A stretch of 64,000 nucleotides of DNA from Actinomycetota bacterium (lineage in GTDB: Bacteria > Actinomycetota > Actinomycetes > S36-B12), in NCBI GenBank assembly GCA_016717115.1, contig JADKGE010000013.1, positions 1-64,000 of the forward strand. The letters run 5' to 3'. The notes under the pieces were generated by a model that was given only the letters and a program-made list of their open reading frames with translations, searched no databases and was not told the DNA's origin. The translations under genes were made by a program, and so were the position numbers. Within the stretch, counting starts at the first letter, position 1. The number at the start of each line of letters is the position of its first letter. Shown here piece after piece: positions 26,775 through 35,214 of this stretch.

Positions 26775-26794
26775 CCATTGGAGCGCTCTAATGG
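26775..26794. promoter_or_regulatory. LacI-family operator between the iolE-like gene and its regulator
   Basis: CCATTGGAGCGCTCTAATGG is a near-perfect palindrome (9 of 10 positions per half) with the central CG of LacI-type operators. It lies 28 bp before the iolE-like start and 57 bp before the LacI-type regulator, so it can repress both. Confidence 0.75.
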
Positions 26795-26850
26795 AGTCTA
26801 GCGCCGCGGCAGGCGCAACGCTGGGTCGAGGGTGGTCGGACAGGAGGACC

Positions 26851-27870
26851 GTGGACGCCACCATGGACGACGTCGCCCGGGCCGCCGGGGTGTCCCGCTC
26901 GCTCGTCTCGCTGGTGTTCCAGGACTCCCCCAAGGTCGCCCCGAGCAGTCGCGCCAAGGTGCTCGCCGCGGCCGGCGCCCTCGGCTACCGCCCCAACGCC
27001 CTGGCCCGATCCCTCGCCAGCAAGCAGGTGCGCACGGTGGGGGTACTCCTGAATGACATCTCGAACCCCTTCTTCGCCGCCGTCTACGACGCGCTGGCGG
27101 AGTGCGCCGAGACCCGGGGATACTCCATCCTGCTCGGCGCCGGGCAGCGCTCGTCGGCGCGCGAACGAGAGATCGTCGCGGGCTTTCTCAGCCATCGCGT
27201 CGGTGGTCTCATCCTGGTGAGCCCCCGGATGTCAGTCTCGTCGATCGAAGAGCTCACGTCCGGCCTGCCGAGCGTCCTCGTCGGCAGGGACGTGCGGCTG
27301 CGGGACGTCGACACCATCACCAACGACGAGATGACGGGGGCCAGGGCCGCCCTTGGACACCTCGTCTCGCTGGGACACCGGGACATCGCCCACGTGAGCG
27401 GAGGCAAGGGCGCCGGCGCGGCGGAGCGGAGAGCGGCCTACACGCGGGGCATGACCGAACGGGGACTGGCCGAGTACGTGCGTGTGGTCGTCGGTGACTT
27501 CACCGAGCAGTCCGGCGAAACGGCCGCTCGACAGCTCATCACGTCGGGGGCGCTCCCCACTGCCGTTCTGGCGGCCAACGACATGATCGCCGTAGGCATG
27601 ATGGGGGTCTTCCAAGACGCGGGAATCGACGTCCCCAGCGACATCTCGATCGTGGGCTATGACAATCTCACCCTGTCCTCCCTCAGCATGATCTCGCTTA
27701 CCTCCGTGGCACAACCACTCGCGGATTTCGGCCGCGCGGCGATGGAACTGCTGCTGGAACGCGTTGATGGCGCCCGCACGACTCGGGTTCGCAGGCAGTT
27801 CGAGCCGGCGCTGATCGTTCGCGGCTCGACCGGTGCGGTGGGGCCGCGTCCATCCATTCCGGCCCGGTGA
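26851..27870 (+). CDS. LacI family transcriptional repressor
   Basis: GTG 26851 follows CAGGAGG; ATG 26863 four codons on is possible. About 339 residues: helix-turn-helix MDDVARAAGVSRSLVSLVF and hinge GYRPNALARSLASKQVRTVG, then a periplasmic-binding-protein-like effector domain (GVLLNDISNPFFAAVYDALA, LVGRDV, LAANDMIAVGMMGV and DISIVGYDN). The divergent position and the palindromic operator at 26775-26794 indicate control of the iolE/iolG-like pair and of itself. The inducer is probably an inositol or sugar derivative. Confidence 0.93.
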   Translation: MDATMDDVARAAGVSRSLVSLVFQDSPKVAPSSRAKVLAAAGALGYRPNALARSLASKQVRTVGVLLNDISNPFFAAVYDALAECAETRGYSILLGAGQRSSAREREIVAGFLSHRVGGLILVSPRMSVSSIEELTSGLPSVLVGRDVRLRDVDTITNDEMTGARAALGHLVSLGHRDIAHVSGGKGAGAAERRAAYTRGMTERGLAEYVRVVVGDFTEQSGETAARQLITSGALPTAVLAANDMIAVGMMGVFQDAGIDVPSDISIVGYDNLTLSSLSMISLTSVAQPLADFGRAAMELLLERVDGARTTRVRRQFEPALIVRGSTGAVGPRPSIPAR

Positions 27871-27886
27871 TAACGTTTCCCCTCGC

Positions 27887-27961
<75 letters not shown>

Positions 27962-27983
27962 CAGGGAGTGTGCACTGGCTCGT

Positions 27984-28502
27984 TCAGGCCGCGCCTCGGA
28001 TGCTGATGGCGCCCGCAATGGCCGAGACCGACAGAAGGAACGCGCCGGCGAACACGAGGCTTCGGGCCGCCGTGAGGCCCGAGAGCCCCTCCTTCAGGCC
28101 GGTGGCAACGGCGGCGATGTCGCCCCCCAGAAGATCCCGATCCGCGCGACGCGTCGGGTTGGGCGGCACCGCCTGCGCGCGCAGCGCCTCGCCCGAGAGC
28201 ATCCCGATGCCCGCGCCAAGCAGGAGCAGCCCGCCGGCCACGGCACCCGCGATCGCGACGACTCCGAACTGCCCGGCCGGATCGCCGTCCATCCTCCACA
28301 GCGCGACGAGCGCCAGCACCGCGACGACCCCAGCGGACAGGTACCCCAGGCGGCGCCAGTTCGCATCGTGGGATCGGCTGGCCTTCTCCCCGTACATGGG
28401 AACCCAGGCGACGCCCGGGACCTGCGGGTAGCCGCCCACGTCGCCGGGTCCGTCCTCAACGGGATCGACTCCGTCGTTCATGCCCGCTGTGGTCCGCGCC
28501 AT
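27984..28502 (-). CDS. Uncharacterised membrane protein
   Basis: 172 residues; ATG 28502 has GGAGGTGG upstream. A Pro/Gly-rich N-terminus (VPMYGEKASRSHDANWRR) precedes three membrane helices: YLSAGVVAVLALVALW, GVVAIAGAVAGGLLLLGAGI and SLVFAGAFLLSVSAIAGAI. The loop VPPNPTRRADRDLLGGD lies between helices two and three. I recognise no family. It ends 23 bp from the tRNA-Lys gene, which it faces. Confidence 0.7.
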   Translation of the reverse strand: MARTTAGMNDGVDPVEDGPGDVGGYPQVPGVAWVPMYGEKASRSHDANWRRLGYLSAGVVAVLALVALWRMDGDPAGQFGVVAIAGAVAGGLLLLGAGIGMLSGEALRAQAVPPNPTRRADRDLLGGDIAAVATGLKEGLSGLTAARSLVFAGAFLLSVSAIAGAISIRGAA

Positions 28503-28692
28503 GAGCCACCTCCGACCATGACCTTAATGTCCGTTTCGACGAAAGCACCAGAGTCGTGCCGTCCACCACTCCCGCTGCTTCGTCGCGCGGCACCGCCCAG
28601 CGCGGAGCCCGGCTCCGCGCACAGGACGAACCACGTATGGGCCGAGCGCTCACCGATGCGACAGAAGTCGATGACGCGGCGCTTGGTGAGCC

Positions 28693-28968
28693 TCAGCCGC
28701 CTGCCACCGCGGGGATGATCGAGATGCTCGAGCCGTCCGGTGTCGGTGTCTGCAGGTCGTCCAGGAACCGCACATCGTCGTCGTTGACGTACACGTTGAC
28801 GAAGCGGCGCAGCCTGCCCGAGTCGTCCAGCACGCGGGCACCGATGCCGGGGAACTGGGCATCGAGGTCGGCGAGGGCCTCCGAGAGGGTCGTGCCGCTG
28901 ACGGTCACGTCGGCGACACCACCGGTGTACGTGCGAAGGATGGTCGGCACCTTGACGGCGATGCTCAT
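28693..28968 (-). CDS. MoaD/ThiS family sulfur carrier, CysO paralogue
   Basis: 91 residues, beta-grasp fold ending in IIPAVAGG, ready for C-terminal thiocarboxylate formation. It aligns along its whole length with the CysO-like protein at 46449-46721: VPTILR[TD]YT, PGI, LDDSG, LRRFVNVY[VL]ND[DE]DVR and the same ending. ATG 28968 overlaps the TGA of threonine synthase (ATGA), so the two are translationally coupled and fall under the same SAM riboswitch. I infer a role in sulfide transfer for homocysteine/methionine synthesis. Confidence 0.9.
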   Translation of the reverse strand: MSIAVKVPTILRTYTGGVADVTVSGTTLSEALADLDAQFPGIGARVLDDSGRLRRFVNVYVNDDDVRFLDDLQTPTPDGSSISIIPAVAGG

Positions 28969-30218
28969 GCGGACTCCTCTGAGTAGCGGGTCTCGAAATC
29001 GTCGAAGGACGGTGAGATCATGAAGGACGGCTGAGATGTCGGAGCGACGGCGTCGAGGGTCTTGAGGCCGTCACCGGTGTTGAGCAGGACGGTCTCGGCC
29101 GACGGGTCGACGAGGCCCTCGGACAGGAGCCGGCGGTAGGTGGCGACGACCACGCCGCCGGCGGTCTCGGCGAAGATCCCCTCCGTCTCGGCGAGGAGCT
29201 TGATCCCCTCGACGACCTCCTCGTCGGACACGTCGCTGATGGCCCCGCCGGTGCGGCGAACGACGTCGAGGGCGTACGGGCCGTCCGCCGGATTGCCGAT
29301 GGCGAGCGACTTAGCGATGGTGTCCGGCTTGACCGGCCGGATCACGTCATGCCCGGCCCGGAAGGCCTGCGACACGGGCGAGCACCCCGTGGCCTGCGCC
29401 CCGAACACCTGATACGCCGTGTCGGCCACGAGCCCCAGAGCGACGAACTCTTGGAAGGCCTTGTCGACCTTGGTCAGCAGCGACCCCGATGCCACCGGCG
29501 ACACGACCGCGTCGGGGAGGCGCCAGCCGAGTTGCTCGGCCACCTCGTAGCCCACCGTCTTGCTGCCCTCGGCGTAGTAGGGGCGCAGGTTGACGTTGAC
29601 GAATCCCCAGTCGCGCGCCGCCGCGACCTCGCAGCACAGGCGGTTGACGTCGTCGTAGTTGCCGTCCACGGCTACGAGCGTTCCGCCGTAGACAGCGGTG
29701 GTGACGATCTTCCCGGCCTCGAGATTGGACGGCACGAACACCACGGACGTGAGCCCCGCCCGCGCCGCGGCCGCGGCCACCGCATTCGCGAGATTGCCGG
29801 TGGAGGCGCAGGCGATCGTGTCGTAGCCGAGCCGTCGTGCGTTCTCCAGGGCCACTGCGACAACGCGGTCCTTGAACGAGTGCGTCGGGTTGCCGGAGTC
29901 GTCCTTCACCCACAGCGACGTGACGCCCAGCGCTGCAGCGAGGTTGTCCGCCCGGACGAGCTTCGTCAATCCGGGACGCAGCCCGGGACGGCCGCCGGCG
30001 CCCGGCAGCACGGGAAGGAGAGCCTCGTAGCGCCACATGGACGGCGGCCCGGCCTCGATCTGGGCACGGGTGAGGGTGGCCGGTGCGTAGGCGACCTCAA
30101 GGGGGCCGAAGCACTCGAAACAGGCGTAGCTGGCATCGAGCTCGGTGAGGGCCCCGCACTCGCGGCATTTCAGGGCGTAGGCAGCACCCAGCGAGGGGGT
30201 GGCACTTTGGACAGTCAT
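28965..30218 (-). CDS. thrC: Threonine synthase family PLP enzyme under SAM-riboswitch control
   Basis: 417 residues. An N-terminal zinc-ribbon-like segment (CRECG at 18-22, CFECFG at 33-38) precedes the fold type II PLP core. The Schiff-base Lys is 116 in NPTHSFKDR, and ASTGNLANAVAAAAA and LNTGDGLKTLD bind the phosphate. This is the pattern of thrC, which converts phosphohomoserine to threonine. A SAM-I riboswitch lies just upstream and a CysO-like sulfur carrier overlaps its stop. Both are unusual for pure threonine synthesis and raise the possibility that the enzyme makes homocysteine from phosphohomoserine and a carrier-bound sulfide. That idea is inference. Confidence 0.9.
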   Translation of the reverse strand: MTVQSATPSLGAAYALKCRECGALTELDASYACFECFGPLEVAYAPATLTRAQIEAGPPSMWRYEALLPVLPGAGGRPGLRPGLTKLVRADNLAAALGVTSLWVKDDSGNPTHSFKDRVVAVALENARRLGYDTIACASTGNLANAVAAAAARAGLTSVVFVPSNLEAGKIVTTAVYGGTLVAVDGNYDDVNRLCCEVAAARDWGFVNVNLRPYYAEGSKTVGYEVAEQLGWRLPDAVVSPVASGSLLTKVDKAFQEFVALGLVADTAYQVFGAQATGCSPVSQAFRAGHDVIRPVKPDTIAKSLAIGNPADGPYALDVVRRTGGAISDVSDEEVVEGIKLLAETEGIFAETAGGVVVATYRRLLSEGLVDPSAETVLLNTGDGLKTLDAVAPTSQPSFMISPSFDDFETRYSEESA

Positions 30219-30233
30219 GACGAGGCCTCTCTT

Positions 30234-30354
30234 CTCATCTGCCCTGGTTACAGGTCGGAAGTGGCACCACTTTCGGGCGGCCTCGAGGAACGAGAATCAC
30301 CGAAAAGGTTGCCGGGGCTTCAACGGGCCGTTTCCCTCTGCCCCTCTGGATGAG
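30234..30354 (-). promoter_or_regulatory. SAM-I (S-box) riboswitch
   Basis: On the minus strand the leader has P1 CTCATC paired with GATGAG, followed by the conserved core CAGAGGG, CGGCCCGTTGAAGCCC, CGGCAACC and later GGTGCCACTTCC. The 3' P1 strand ends only about 15 bases before ATG 30218 and abuts GAGAGG, so there is no room for a terminator. SAM binding probably hides the ribosome site. It controls threonine synthase and the CysO paralogue. Confidence 0.95.
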
Positions 30355-30369
30355 GTATTCAGTTATGGT

Positions 30370-30389
30370 GCAGATGAAAGCACATCTGC
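30370..30389. repeat. Short inverted repeat upstream of the SAM riboswitch
   Basis: GCAGATG and CATCTGC form a perfect 7-bp stem around the loop AAAGCA. It lies in the divergent promoter region between the riboswitch-controlled operon and the gene at 30435. It may be a regulator site. Confidence 0.4.
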
Positions 30390-30434
30390 CGCGTCCGGGC
30401 CAAGCCACCCCCTTCGCGAGAGCGGGCACATCAC

Positions 30435-31028
30435 ATGCCGATCGAAGAGATGGATCCACCGGAATCCTGCGTCGACCTCTACTGGATTCCCCTCGGCGCA
30501 GGCGGAGCCGTTCCCGTGGTTCACTGGAACGGCCTGCTCTTCGAGGCGATCGCCGCACGTCGGGCCGGGCGCCCGGCCCGCCCGCTCTTCCACGCGGCGC
30601 TGGCCGTGCGGCACGACCATGTCCCGTTCACGATCGAGATGACGCCCGTCTGGGGCAATGGCCGGGGCGAGCGCGGAGTCGTAGCCGAGGGTCCAGTGGG
30701 CATGCCCTGGCTCGGGAGATCGCGTCTGTTCCGCTACGAGGTGCGACGGTGGCGGCATGGTGTGATCCCCGATGTCGCTTACGCCGTCGGGGGCCGGAAC
30801 CGACTGAGCACCGATGCGCGCACGGCCATGAGTGTGCTCGACCTCGCGGCGCGGTTCCCGACGGCGACCTGGGGACGCGACGAGCTCCGCACCGGCGACA
30901 TGTGGAACTCGAACTCGCTCGTCGCCTGGCTGCTGGCCCGCAGCGGCATCGACGCCCGCTCTGTTGCCCCACCGGACCACGGCCGAGCTCCCGGCTGGTC
31001 GGCTGGCCTCACCGTCGCCGCGCGCTAA
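30435..31028 (+). CDS. Conserved actinobacterial protein of unknown function
   Basis: 197 residues without signal peptide or membrane helix. Recognisable blocks are VDLYWIPLGAGG, VHWNGLLFEAIAARR, PFTIEMTPVWG, RGVVAEGPVG, LGRSRLFRYEVRRWR, WGRDELRTGDMWNSNSL and HGRAPGWSAGL. I have seen this conserved pattern in uncharacterised actinobacterial proteins with no known reaction. The WNSNSLVAWLL segment is reminiscent of NlpC-like permuted papain folds in eukaryotic-type proteins, but no clear catalytic triad is assigned. It is transcribed away from the riboswitch operon. Confidence 0.72.
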   Translation: MPIEEMDPPESCVDLYWIPLGAGGAVPVVHWNGLLFEAIAARRAGRPARPLFHAALAVRHDHVPFTIEMTPVWGNGRGERGVVAEGPVGMPWLGRSRLFRYEVRRWRHGVIPDVAYAVGGRNRLSTDARTAMSVLDLAARFPTATWGRDELRTGDMWNSNSLVAWLLARSGIDARSVAPPDHGRAPGWSAGLTVAAR

Positions 31029-31037
31029 CCGACTCCG

Positions 31038-31919
31038 TCAGGACGGTATCGGGACGCCCTCGGCCGTCAGCCGTGCGCACATCGCCTCGTACTGCTCGTC
31101 GATCCGGGCGCACGTGTCTGCATCGAAGTCGCGTCGCCAGCGACCTGGGTGCATGCCGTCGGCCGTGACATTCGCGTCGAACCACTCCACCATCGTCGGA
31201 TCGACAGGCACCTCGACGAAGTCGCACAGGCGAGCCAGCGCGCCCGCCCTGTCGCGAACTACGAGGTCGACCAACTCGATGCTCAGGACACGCTCGGGAC
31301 GGCTTGCCCGTGCTGCGAGGTGCGAGCGCAGCATGCGCCGCTCCCACTGGTCGAGCGCCACGAACACGTCGTCCGGGCCGAACGACTGGCTGACGAAGGA
31401 CGCCGACACGTCGCGCCCGTCGCGCGTCACGATGACGACGCTCGACTCAGGGTAGATCGGTTCGAGACGATCGGCCTTGCGCGCATTGGCCGGCGTCGTG
31501 TCGACGAGCCGGGAGGCGCCGAGGCGGTCGGCGATGCGCGCCATGATGCGACGGGTGAGCAGGCGTGTGGCCTCGACGGGCTCGTCACCGAAGGTCGCGA
31601 GGTACTCGTCGGACCACGCATCGACGTCGGCCCGCGTCATCGACTCGTGCAGCCCGACGTGCTCGGCGCGCTGGAACCAGCGGTTGCGCAACCGGTCCAC
31701 GGCCAGGGCTGCCGCATCAGCAGACATCTCCGAGTGCGGTGACGCCAGCGCCGTGGCGAGCGCATCGGCAAGCCCATGCGCGCCGGCGATGAACCGGACC
31801 TCCATGGGCCTGGTCAGCGTGAGGTCGGGGTGGTGGTCGAGCAGGTGGCCGACGATCGTGGATCCGCTGCGGCCCGTGCCGCCGACGAGAATGGGTCGCT
31901 CGAGGCCGGGGGTGGTCAT
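31038..31919 (-). CDS. PAPS-dependent sulfotransferase family protein
   Basis: From ATG 31919 about 293 residues. The N-terminal PILVGGTGRSGSTIVGHLL is the 5'-phosphosulfate binding loop. SSVVIVTRDGRDVSASFV matches the 3'-phosphate binding motif that follows the catalytic region. These place it in the sulfotransferase superfamily, which transfers sulfate from PAPS to an acceptor. The acceptor is unknown. It lies 13 bp after the GroES-like gene on the same strand. Confidence 0.85.
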   Translation of the reverse strand: MTTPGLERPILVGGTGRSGSTIVGHLLDHHPDLTLTRPMEVRFIAGAHGLADALATALASPHSEMSADAAALAVDRLRNRWFQRAEHVGLHESMTRADVDAWSDEYLATFGDEPVEATRLLTRRIMARIADRLGASRLVDTTPANARKADRLEPIYPESSVVIVTRDGRDVSASFVSQSFGPDDVFVALDQWERRMLRSHLAARASRPERVLSIELVDLVVRDRAGALARLCDFVEVPVDPTMVEWFDANVTADGMHPGRWRRDFDADTCARIDEQYEAMCARLTAEGVPIPS

Positions 31920-31932
31920 CTGCTGTCGCCTG

Positions 31933-32310
31933 CTAGAGGTAGAGGCCGGTGCCGGCGGTGCTATGGCGGGAGGCCGCCACCGCATGGATGTCGCGCTCGC
32001 GCAGAAGCACGTAGTCGATGCCCTGCAGCTCGACCTGTCCGCGGTCCTCGGGCTCGAAGAGCACGCGGTCGCCCACCTCGATGCTGCGCACGTTCGGTCC
32101 GAGGGCGACGACCTTGGCCCAGGACAGTCGGCGGCCGACCTGCGCGGTCACGGGGATGACGATCCCGCCCAGCGACCGGCGCTCGCGACTGTCGTTGTCC
32201 TCTCGGACCAGGACCCGATCATGCAGCAGCTTGATCGGGACGGATCCGTCGGCATTGGGGCTGGTGTCGGGCGAGGAGTGGACGTCCGCAGCCTGGTCGA
32301 GCGCCGTCAT
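31933..32310 (-). CDS. GroES-like co-chaperonin, solitary and extended
   Basis: 125 residues. The cpn10 fold is visible in PIKLLHDRVLVREDNDSRER, GGIVIPVTA, WAKVVALGPN, VGDRVLFEPEDRGQVELQG and YVLLRERDIHAV. There are about 22 extra residues before the fold and a 15-residue tail after it. No groEL accompanies it, and the mobile-loop region (NDSRERRSLGGIVIP) differs from typical GroES. It is probably an accessory paralogue. It sits between a DUF3618 gene and a sulfotransferase. Confidence 0.85.
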   Translation of the reverse strand: MTALDQAADVHSSPDTSPNADGSVPIKLLHDRVLVREDNDSRERRSLGGIVIPVTAQVGRRLSWAKVVALGPNVRSIEVGDRVLFEPEDRGQVELQGIDYVLLRERDIHAVAASRHSTAGTGLYL

Positions 32311-32320
32311 GCGAAGTCCC

Positions 32321-32593
32321 CTAGTCGCGGTGGCGCGTGATCAGGCGCAGGGCGATGATTCCGACGACGACGGCCCCGACGATGGCCACGCGCTCGGGCC
32401 GGACGCCGCCGTACTCGTCGGTGAAGAACCCGGTGATCGTGCGGCCACCTCTGCGAGCGAGGGCCTTGGGAGTCGTCTCGGCCTTGAGCTCGGCGATCGT
32501 GGCCACGAGGTCTTCGCGGGCGGCGCTGATCTCAGCCTGCAGGTCGACCACGGAGGGGGTGGCTGGACTGGCGGAAGGCGTCACATCGGACAT
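32321..32593 (-). CDS. DUF3618 family small membrane protein
   Basis: 90 residues. The N-terminal part is a helix (DLQAEISAAREDLVATIAEL followed by KAETTPKALARRGG) as in DUF3618 proteins, ending in one membrane helix (VAIVGAVVVGIIALRLI). The family is found in actinobacteria and has no proven function. It lies 10 bp upstream of the GroES-like gene. Confidence 0.85.
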   Translation of the reverse strand: MSDVTPSASPATPSVVDLQAEISAAREDLVATIAELKAETTPKALARRGGRTITGFFTDEYGGVRPERVAIVGAVVVGIIALRLITRHRD

Positions 32594-32628
32594 GAGACGA
32601 ACACTAACCGTTGCAGGCGATCCTTACG

Positions 32629-33372
32629 CTATGCGGGCACATTCCGAGGATCGAACCCGTACGGCAACTCGAGGCGGTTCTCCTTCATGAGCACGTCGTC
32701 CATCATGATGTCCCGGGTCACACCGTCGGCGACGATGACACCCCCCGAGAGGATTACAGCGCGCGGGCAGAGTTCCAGCGCGTACGGCAGGTCGTGGGTG
32801 ACCATCAGCATCGTGATGTCCAGCCCGCGCAGGATGTCGGCAAGTTCGCGGCGACTGGCTGGGTCGAGATTGCTCGACGGCTCGTCGAGGACGAGGATCT
32901 CCGGGCGCATCGCCAGCACGGTTGCGACGGCGACCCGTCGACGCTGGCCGAAGGACAGGTGATGAGGGGGCCGGTCGGAGAATTCCGCCATGCCGACCAG
33001 GTCGAGGGCCTCGGACACCCGTGCCTCGAGCTCGTCGCCGGTCACGCCCATGTTCGCCGGCCCGAAGGCGATGTCGTCGTGAACGGTCGGCATGAACAAC
33101 TGGTCGTCGGGGTCCTGGAAGACGATGCCCACGCGTCGACGGATCTCCTGGAAGTTCTCCTTCTCGACGGTGAGTCCAGCCACCTCGACGCTTCCGACGC
33201 CACCCGCGAGGATCCCGTTCAAGTGGAGAACGAGGGTGGTCTTGCCGGCACCGTTCGGGCCGAGGAGCGCCACCCGCTCCCCCCGCTGGATGTCGAGGTC
33301 AACGCCGAAGAGCGCCTGGTACCCATCGGGGTAGGCGTAGGCGAGACCGGAGATCTTGAGTGTCGACGTCAT
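32629..33372 (-). CDS. cbiO: ECF transporter ATPase for cobalt or nickel
   Basis: 247 residues from ATG 33372, which overlaps the CbiQ stop as ATGA. Walker A is GPNGAGKTT, the Q-loop is VFQDPDDQLFMPTV, the signature is HHLSFGQRRRVAVA, Walker B is ILVLDEPSSNLDP and the switch His is in VTHDLPYAL. The QDPDDQLF segment is typical of energy-coupling-factor ATPases. Together with CbiQ, the PDGLE protein and CbiM it forms an importer for Co2+ or Ni2+. It is the last gene of the four-gene operon. Confidence 0.93.
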   Translation of the reverse strand: MTSTLKISGLAYAYPDGYQALFGVDLDIQRGERVALLGPNGAGKTTLVLHLNGILAGGVGSVEVAGLTVEKENFQEIRRRVGIVFQDPDDQLFMPTVHDDIAFGPANMGVTGDELEARVSEALDLVGMAEFSDRPPHHLSFGQRRRVAVATVLAMRPEILVLDEPSSNLDPASRRELADILRGLDITMLMVTHDLPYALELCPRAVILSGGVIVADGVTRDIMMDDVLMKENRLELPYGFDPRNVPA

Positions 33373-34154
33373 TTCTGAATCCACCAGGCTGTGAGGGCGA
33401 TGAGGAGTCCGGCTGCCGGAAGGACCATCGCGGTGGTCCAGTCAGCGGACGTGGTCGTGTAGGGGGTGAGTTCGGGAAGGCGACCTGTGTAGCCGCGGCT
33501 CAGCATTGCCAGATGCACGCGTTCGCCTCTCTCGTACGACCGGATGAACAGGGCGCCCGCCGACCGCGCGATCACCGGCCAGGACCCTATCCCGGTGGCA
33601 TGGAAACCGCGCGACTCGCGCGCGACGCGCATGCGGTTCATCTCGTCGCCGACGACGTGCGTGTAGCGAAGCATGAAGGAGGTGATCTGGACGATCAGCT
33701 GCGGCACCTTCAGCCGCTCGAGCCCGAGCAGCAGGTCGCGGGCGGGGGTCGTGGCCGCCAGCAGGATGGAGCACACCACGCCCAGGGTCCCCTTGATCAG
33801 GATCCCCCAACCGGCCAGGAGTCCCGCCTGGTAGAGCGTCACGCCGAAGACGTTCACCGTGGCACCCGTGCCGAAGAACGGCATGAGCAGGGCGAACAGC
33901 ACGAATGGCACCTCCACGAGCATGCGCGGCAGGATCACCGTGGCCGGGATGCGCGCCACAGCAGCGACGGCAATGAGCATCAGCGCATAGACGCCGAACG
34001 CCCAGAACTGCTCGATGGGGGTGGCGATCACGGTGAAGATGAACGCCACCATCGCCACGACCTTGACCTCGGCGGGCAGCGAATGGATGCGGGTGTGCCG
34101 GTGGACGAACAGCCGCTCGCCGGCGTCGTGACCGTGCTGGTGTGGGCTAGGCAT
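33369..34154 (-). CDS. cbiQ: ECF transporter transmembrane component
   Basis: ATG 34154 gives 261 residues. Five or six membrane helices (VVAMVAFIFTVIATPIEQFW, LPRMLVEVPFVLFALLMPFF, GLLAGWGILIKGTLGVVCSI) precede the cytoplasmic coupling helices with the Ala-Arg-Gly type signatures: MRVARESRGF and HLAMLSRGYTGR. This is the scaffold subunit that links CbiO ATP hydrolysis to CbiM. It is followed directly by cbiO with a 4-bp overlap and preceded by the PDGLE gene. Confidence 0.93.
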   Translation of the reverse strand: MPSPHQHGHDAGERLFVHRHTRIHSLPAEVKVVAMVAFIFTVIATPIEQFWAFGVYALMLIAVAAVARIPATVILPRMLVEVPFVLFALLMPFFGTGATVNVFGVTLYQAGLLAGWGILIKGTLGVVCSILLAATTPARDLLLGLERLKVPQLIVQITSFMLRYTHVVGDEMNRMRVARESRGFHATGIGSWPVIARSAGALFIRSYERGERVHLAMLSRGYTGRLPELTPYTTTSADWTTAMVLPAAGLLIALTAWWIQK

Positions 34155-34159
34155 GACGG

Positions 34160-34498
34160 TCAGGCGCGAGCGTCCGATGCCGCGTCCGCCGCCTCCGATG
34201 GCTTCTTTCCGCGGCCGAGGAACCAGAAGAGGCCGAACGCCAGGACCGCCATGACGACGACGCCCAGGACGCCGGCGAGGCCGACGGAAAGGCGTTCGCT
34301 CTCGACGCCCGCGATCCCGTAGTCGGCGGTCGGCAGGTTGCCGTTGATGGGGGCGCTGGCGGTATCGATGAAGCCCTTGTCCTCCGCGACCTTCTCCAGC
34401 CCATCCGGCGAACTCGATGCGTAGAAGCTGACGACGCCCGCCACGAACAAGGACACGGCAAGGCCGATGCCGATGAGGACCCACACGCTGCGCTTCAC
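34160..34498 (-). CDS. PDGLE-domain (CbiN-like) component of the metal importer
   Basis: 112 residues with two membrane helices: VWVLIGIGLAVSLFVAGVVS and VGLAGVLGVVVMAVLAFGLFWFL. Between them lie SSSPDGLEKVAEDKGF, the family signature, and a loop ending in PTADYGIAGV. It replaces CbiN in many actinobacterial Co/Ni ECF systems. Its ATG overlaps the CbiM stop by 4 bp. Confidence 0.9.
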   Translation of the reverse strand: MKRSVWVLIGIGLAVSLFVAGVVSFYASSSPDGLEKVAEDKGFIDTASAPINGNLPTADYGIAGVESERLSVGLAGVLGVVVMAVLAFGLFWFLGRGKKPSEAADAASDARA

Positions 34499-35214
34499 GG
34501 GGTCACCCCCTTCTGCACGACGGGACTGGTGGTGATCACGACGGGCTTGGGCAGCCTGTCGTGGACGCCGTAGACGAGATCGGGCCGGGTGAGGTAGACG
34601 GCGCCGACGGTCAGCGCGGTGATGATCCCCTCCCCGAGGCCGATGAGCAGGTGCACGCCGACCATCGCAACGGTGACCGTGCCCACCGGCACGGTTCCGG
34701 TGCCCCCGATCGCGTACTCCAGGACGAAGGCGAGCGCCGAGATCGGCACGGACACGAACCCGGCCGCGAACGCCGCGCCCATGACCGCCGGCCGCGAGAT
34801 CCCCACCATCTTGATCACGGCCCGGAACACGAACCAGCCGACGACGGCCGTGACGAGGCCCATGTTGATGATGTTCAGGCCGATGGCGCTGAGGCCACCG
34901 TCGGCGAAGAGCAGCCCCTGGACGAGGATGACGACGCTAACCGCCAAGGCCCCGGCGTACGGACCCACGAGGATGGCTGCGAGCGCCCCGCCGAGCAGAT
35001 GGCCGCTGGTTCCGGCGGCCACCGGGAAGTTGATCATCTGCATCGCGAACACGAACACCGCGACCAGCCCGGCCAGTGGGGCCGTCTTCTCGTCGAGCTG
35101 CTTCCGGGCCCCTCGCAGGCAGATCGCGATGCCTATCGCGGCGATGACGCCAGCGATCGCGCTCGTCGGAGCATTGATGAACCCATCAGGGATGTGCATC
35201 GCCTCGACATGCAT
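34495..35214 (-). CDS. cbiM: Substrate-binding membrane component of the Co/Ni ECF importer
   Basis: 239 residues from ATG 35214, with GGAGG seven bases upstream. MHIPDGF is the family N-terminus, where the amino terminus and His2 bind the metal. Here it is preceded by MHVEA, so the mature start may be different; an alternative ATG at 35199 would restore the canonical end. Further motifs are SGHLLGGALAAILVGPYAGA and GLGEGIITALTVG. No cobalamin riboswitch fits the 90-bp leader, so nickel or another control is possible. Confidence 0.92.
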   Translation of the reverse strand: MHVEAMHIPDGFINAPTSAIAGVIAAIGIAICLRGARKQLDEKTAPLAGLVAVFVFAMQMINFPVAAGTSGHLLGGALAAILVGPYAGALAVSVVILVQGLLFADGGLSAIGLNIINMGLVTAVVGWFVFRAVIKMVGISRPAVMGAAFAAGFVSVPISALAFVLEYAIGGTGTVPVGTVTVAMVGVHLLIGLGEGIITALTVGAVYLTRPDLVYGVHDRLPKPVVITTSPVVQKGVTP

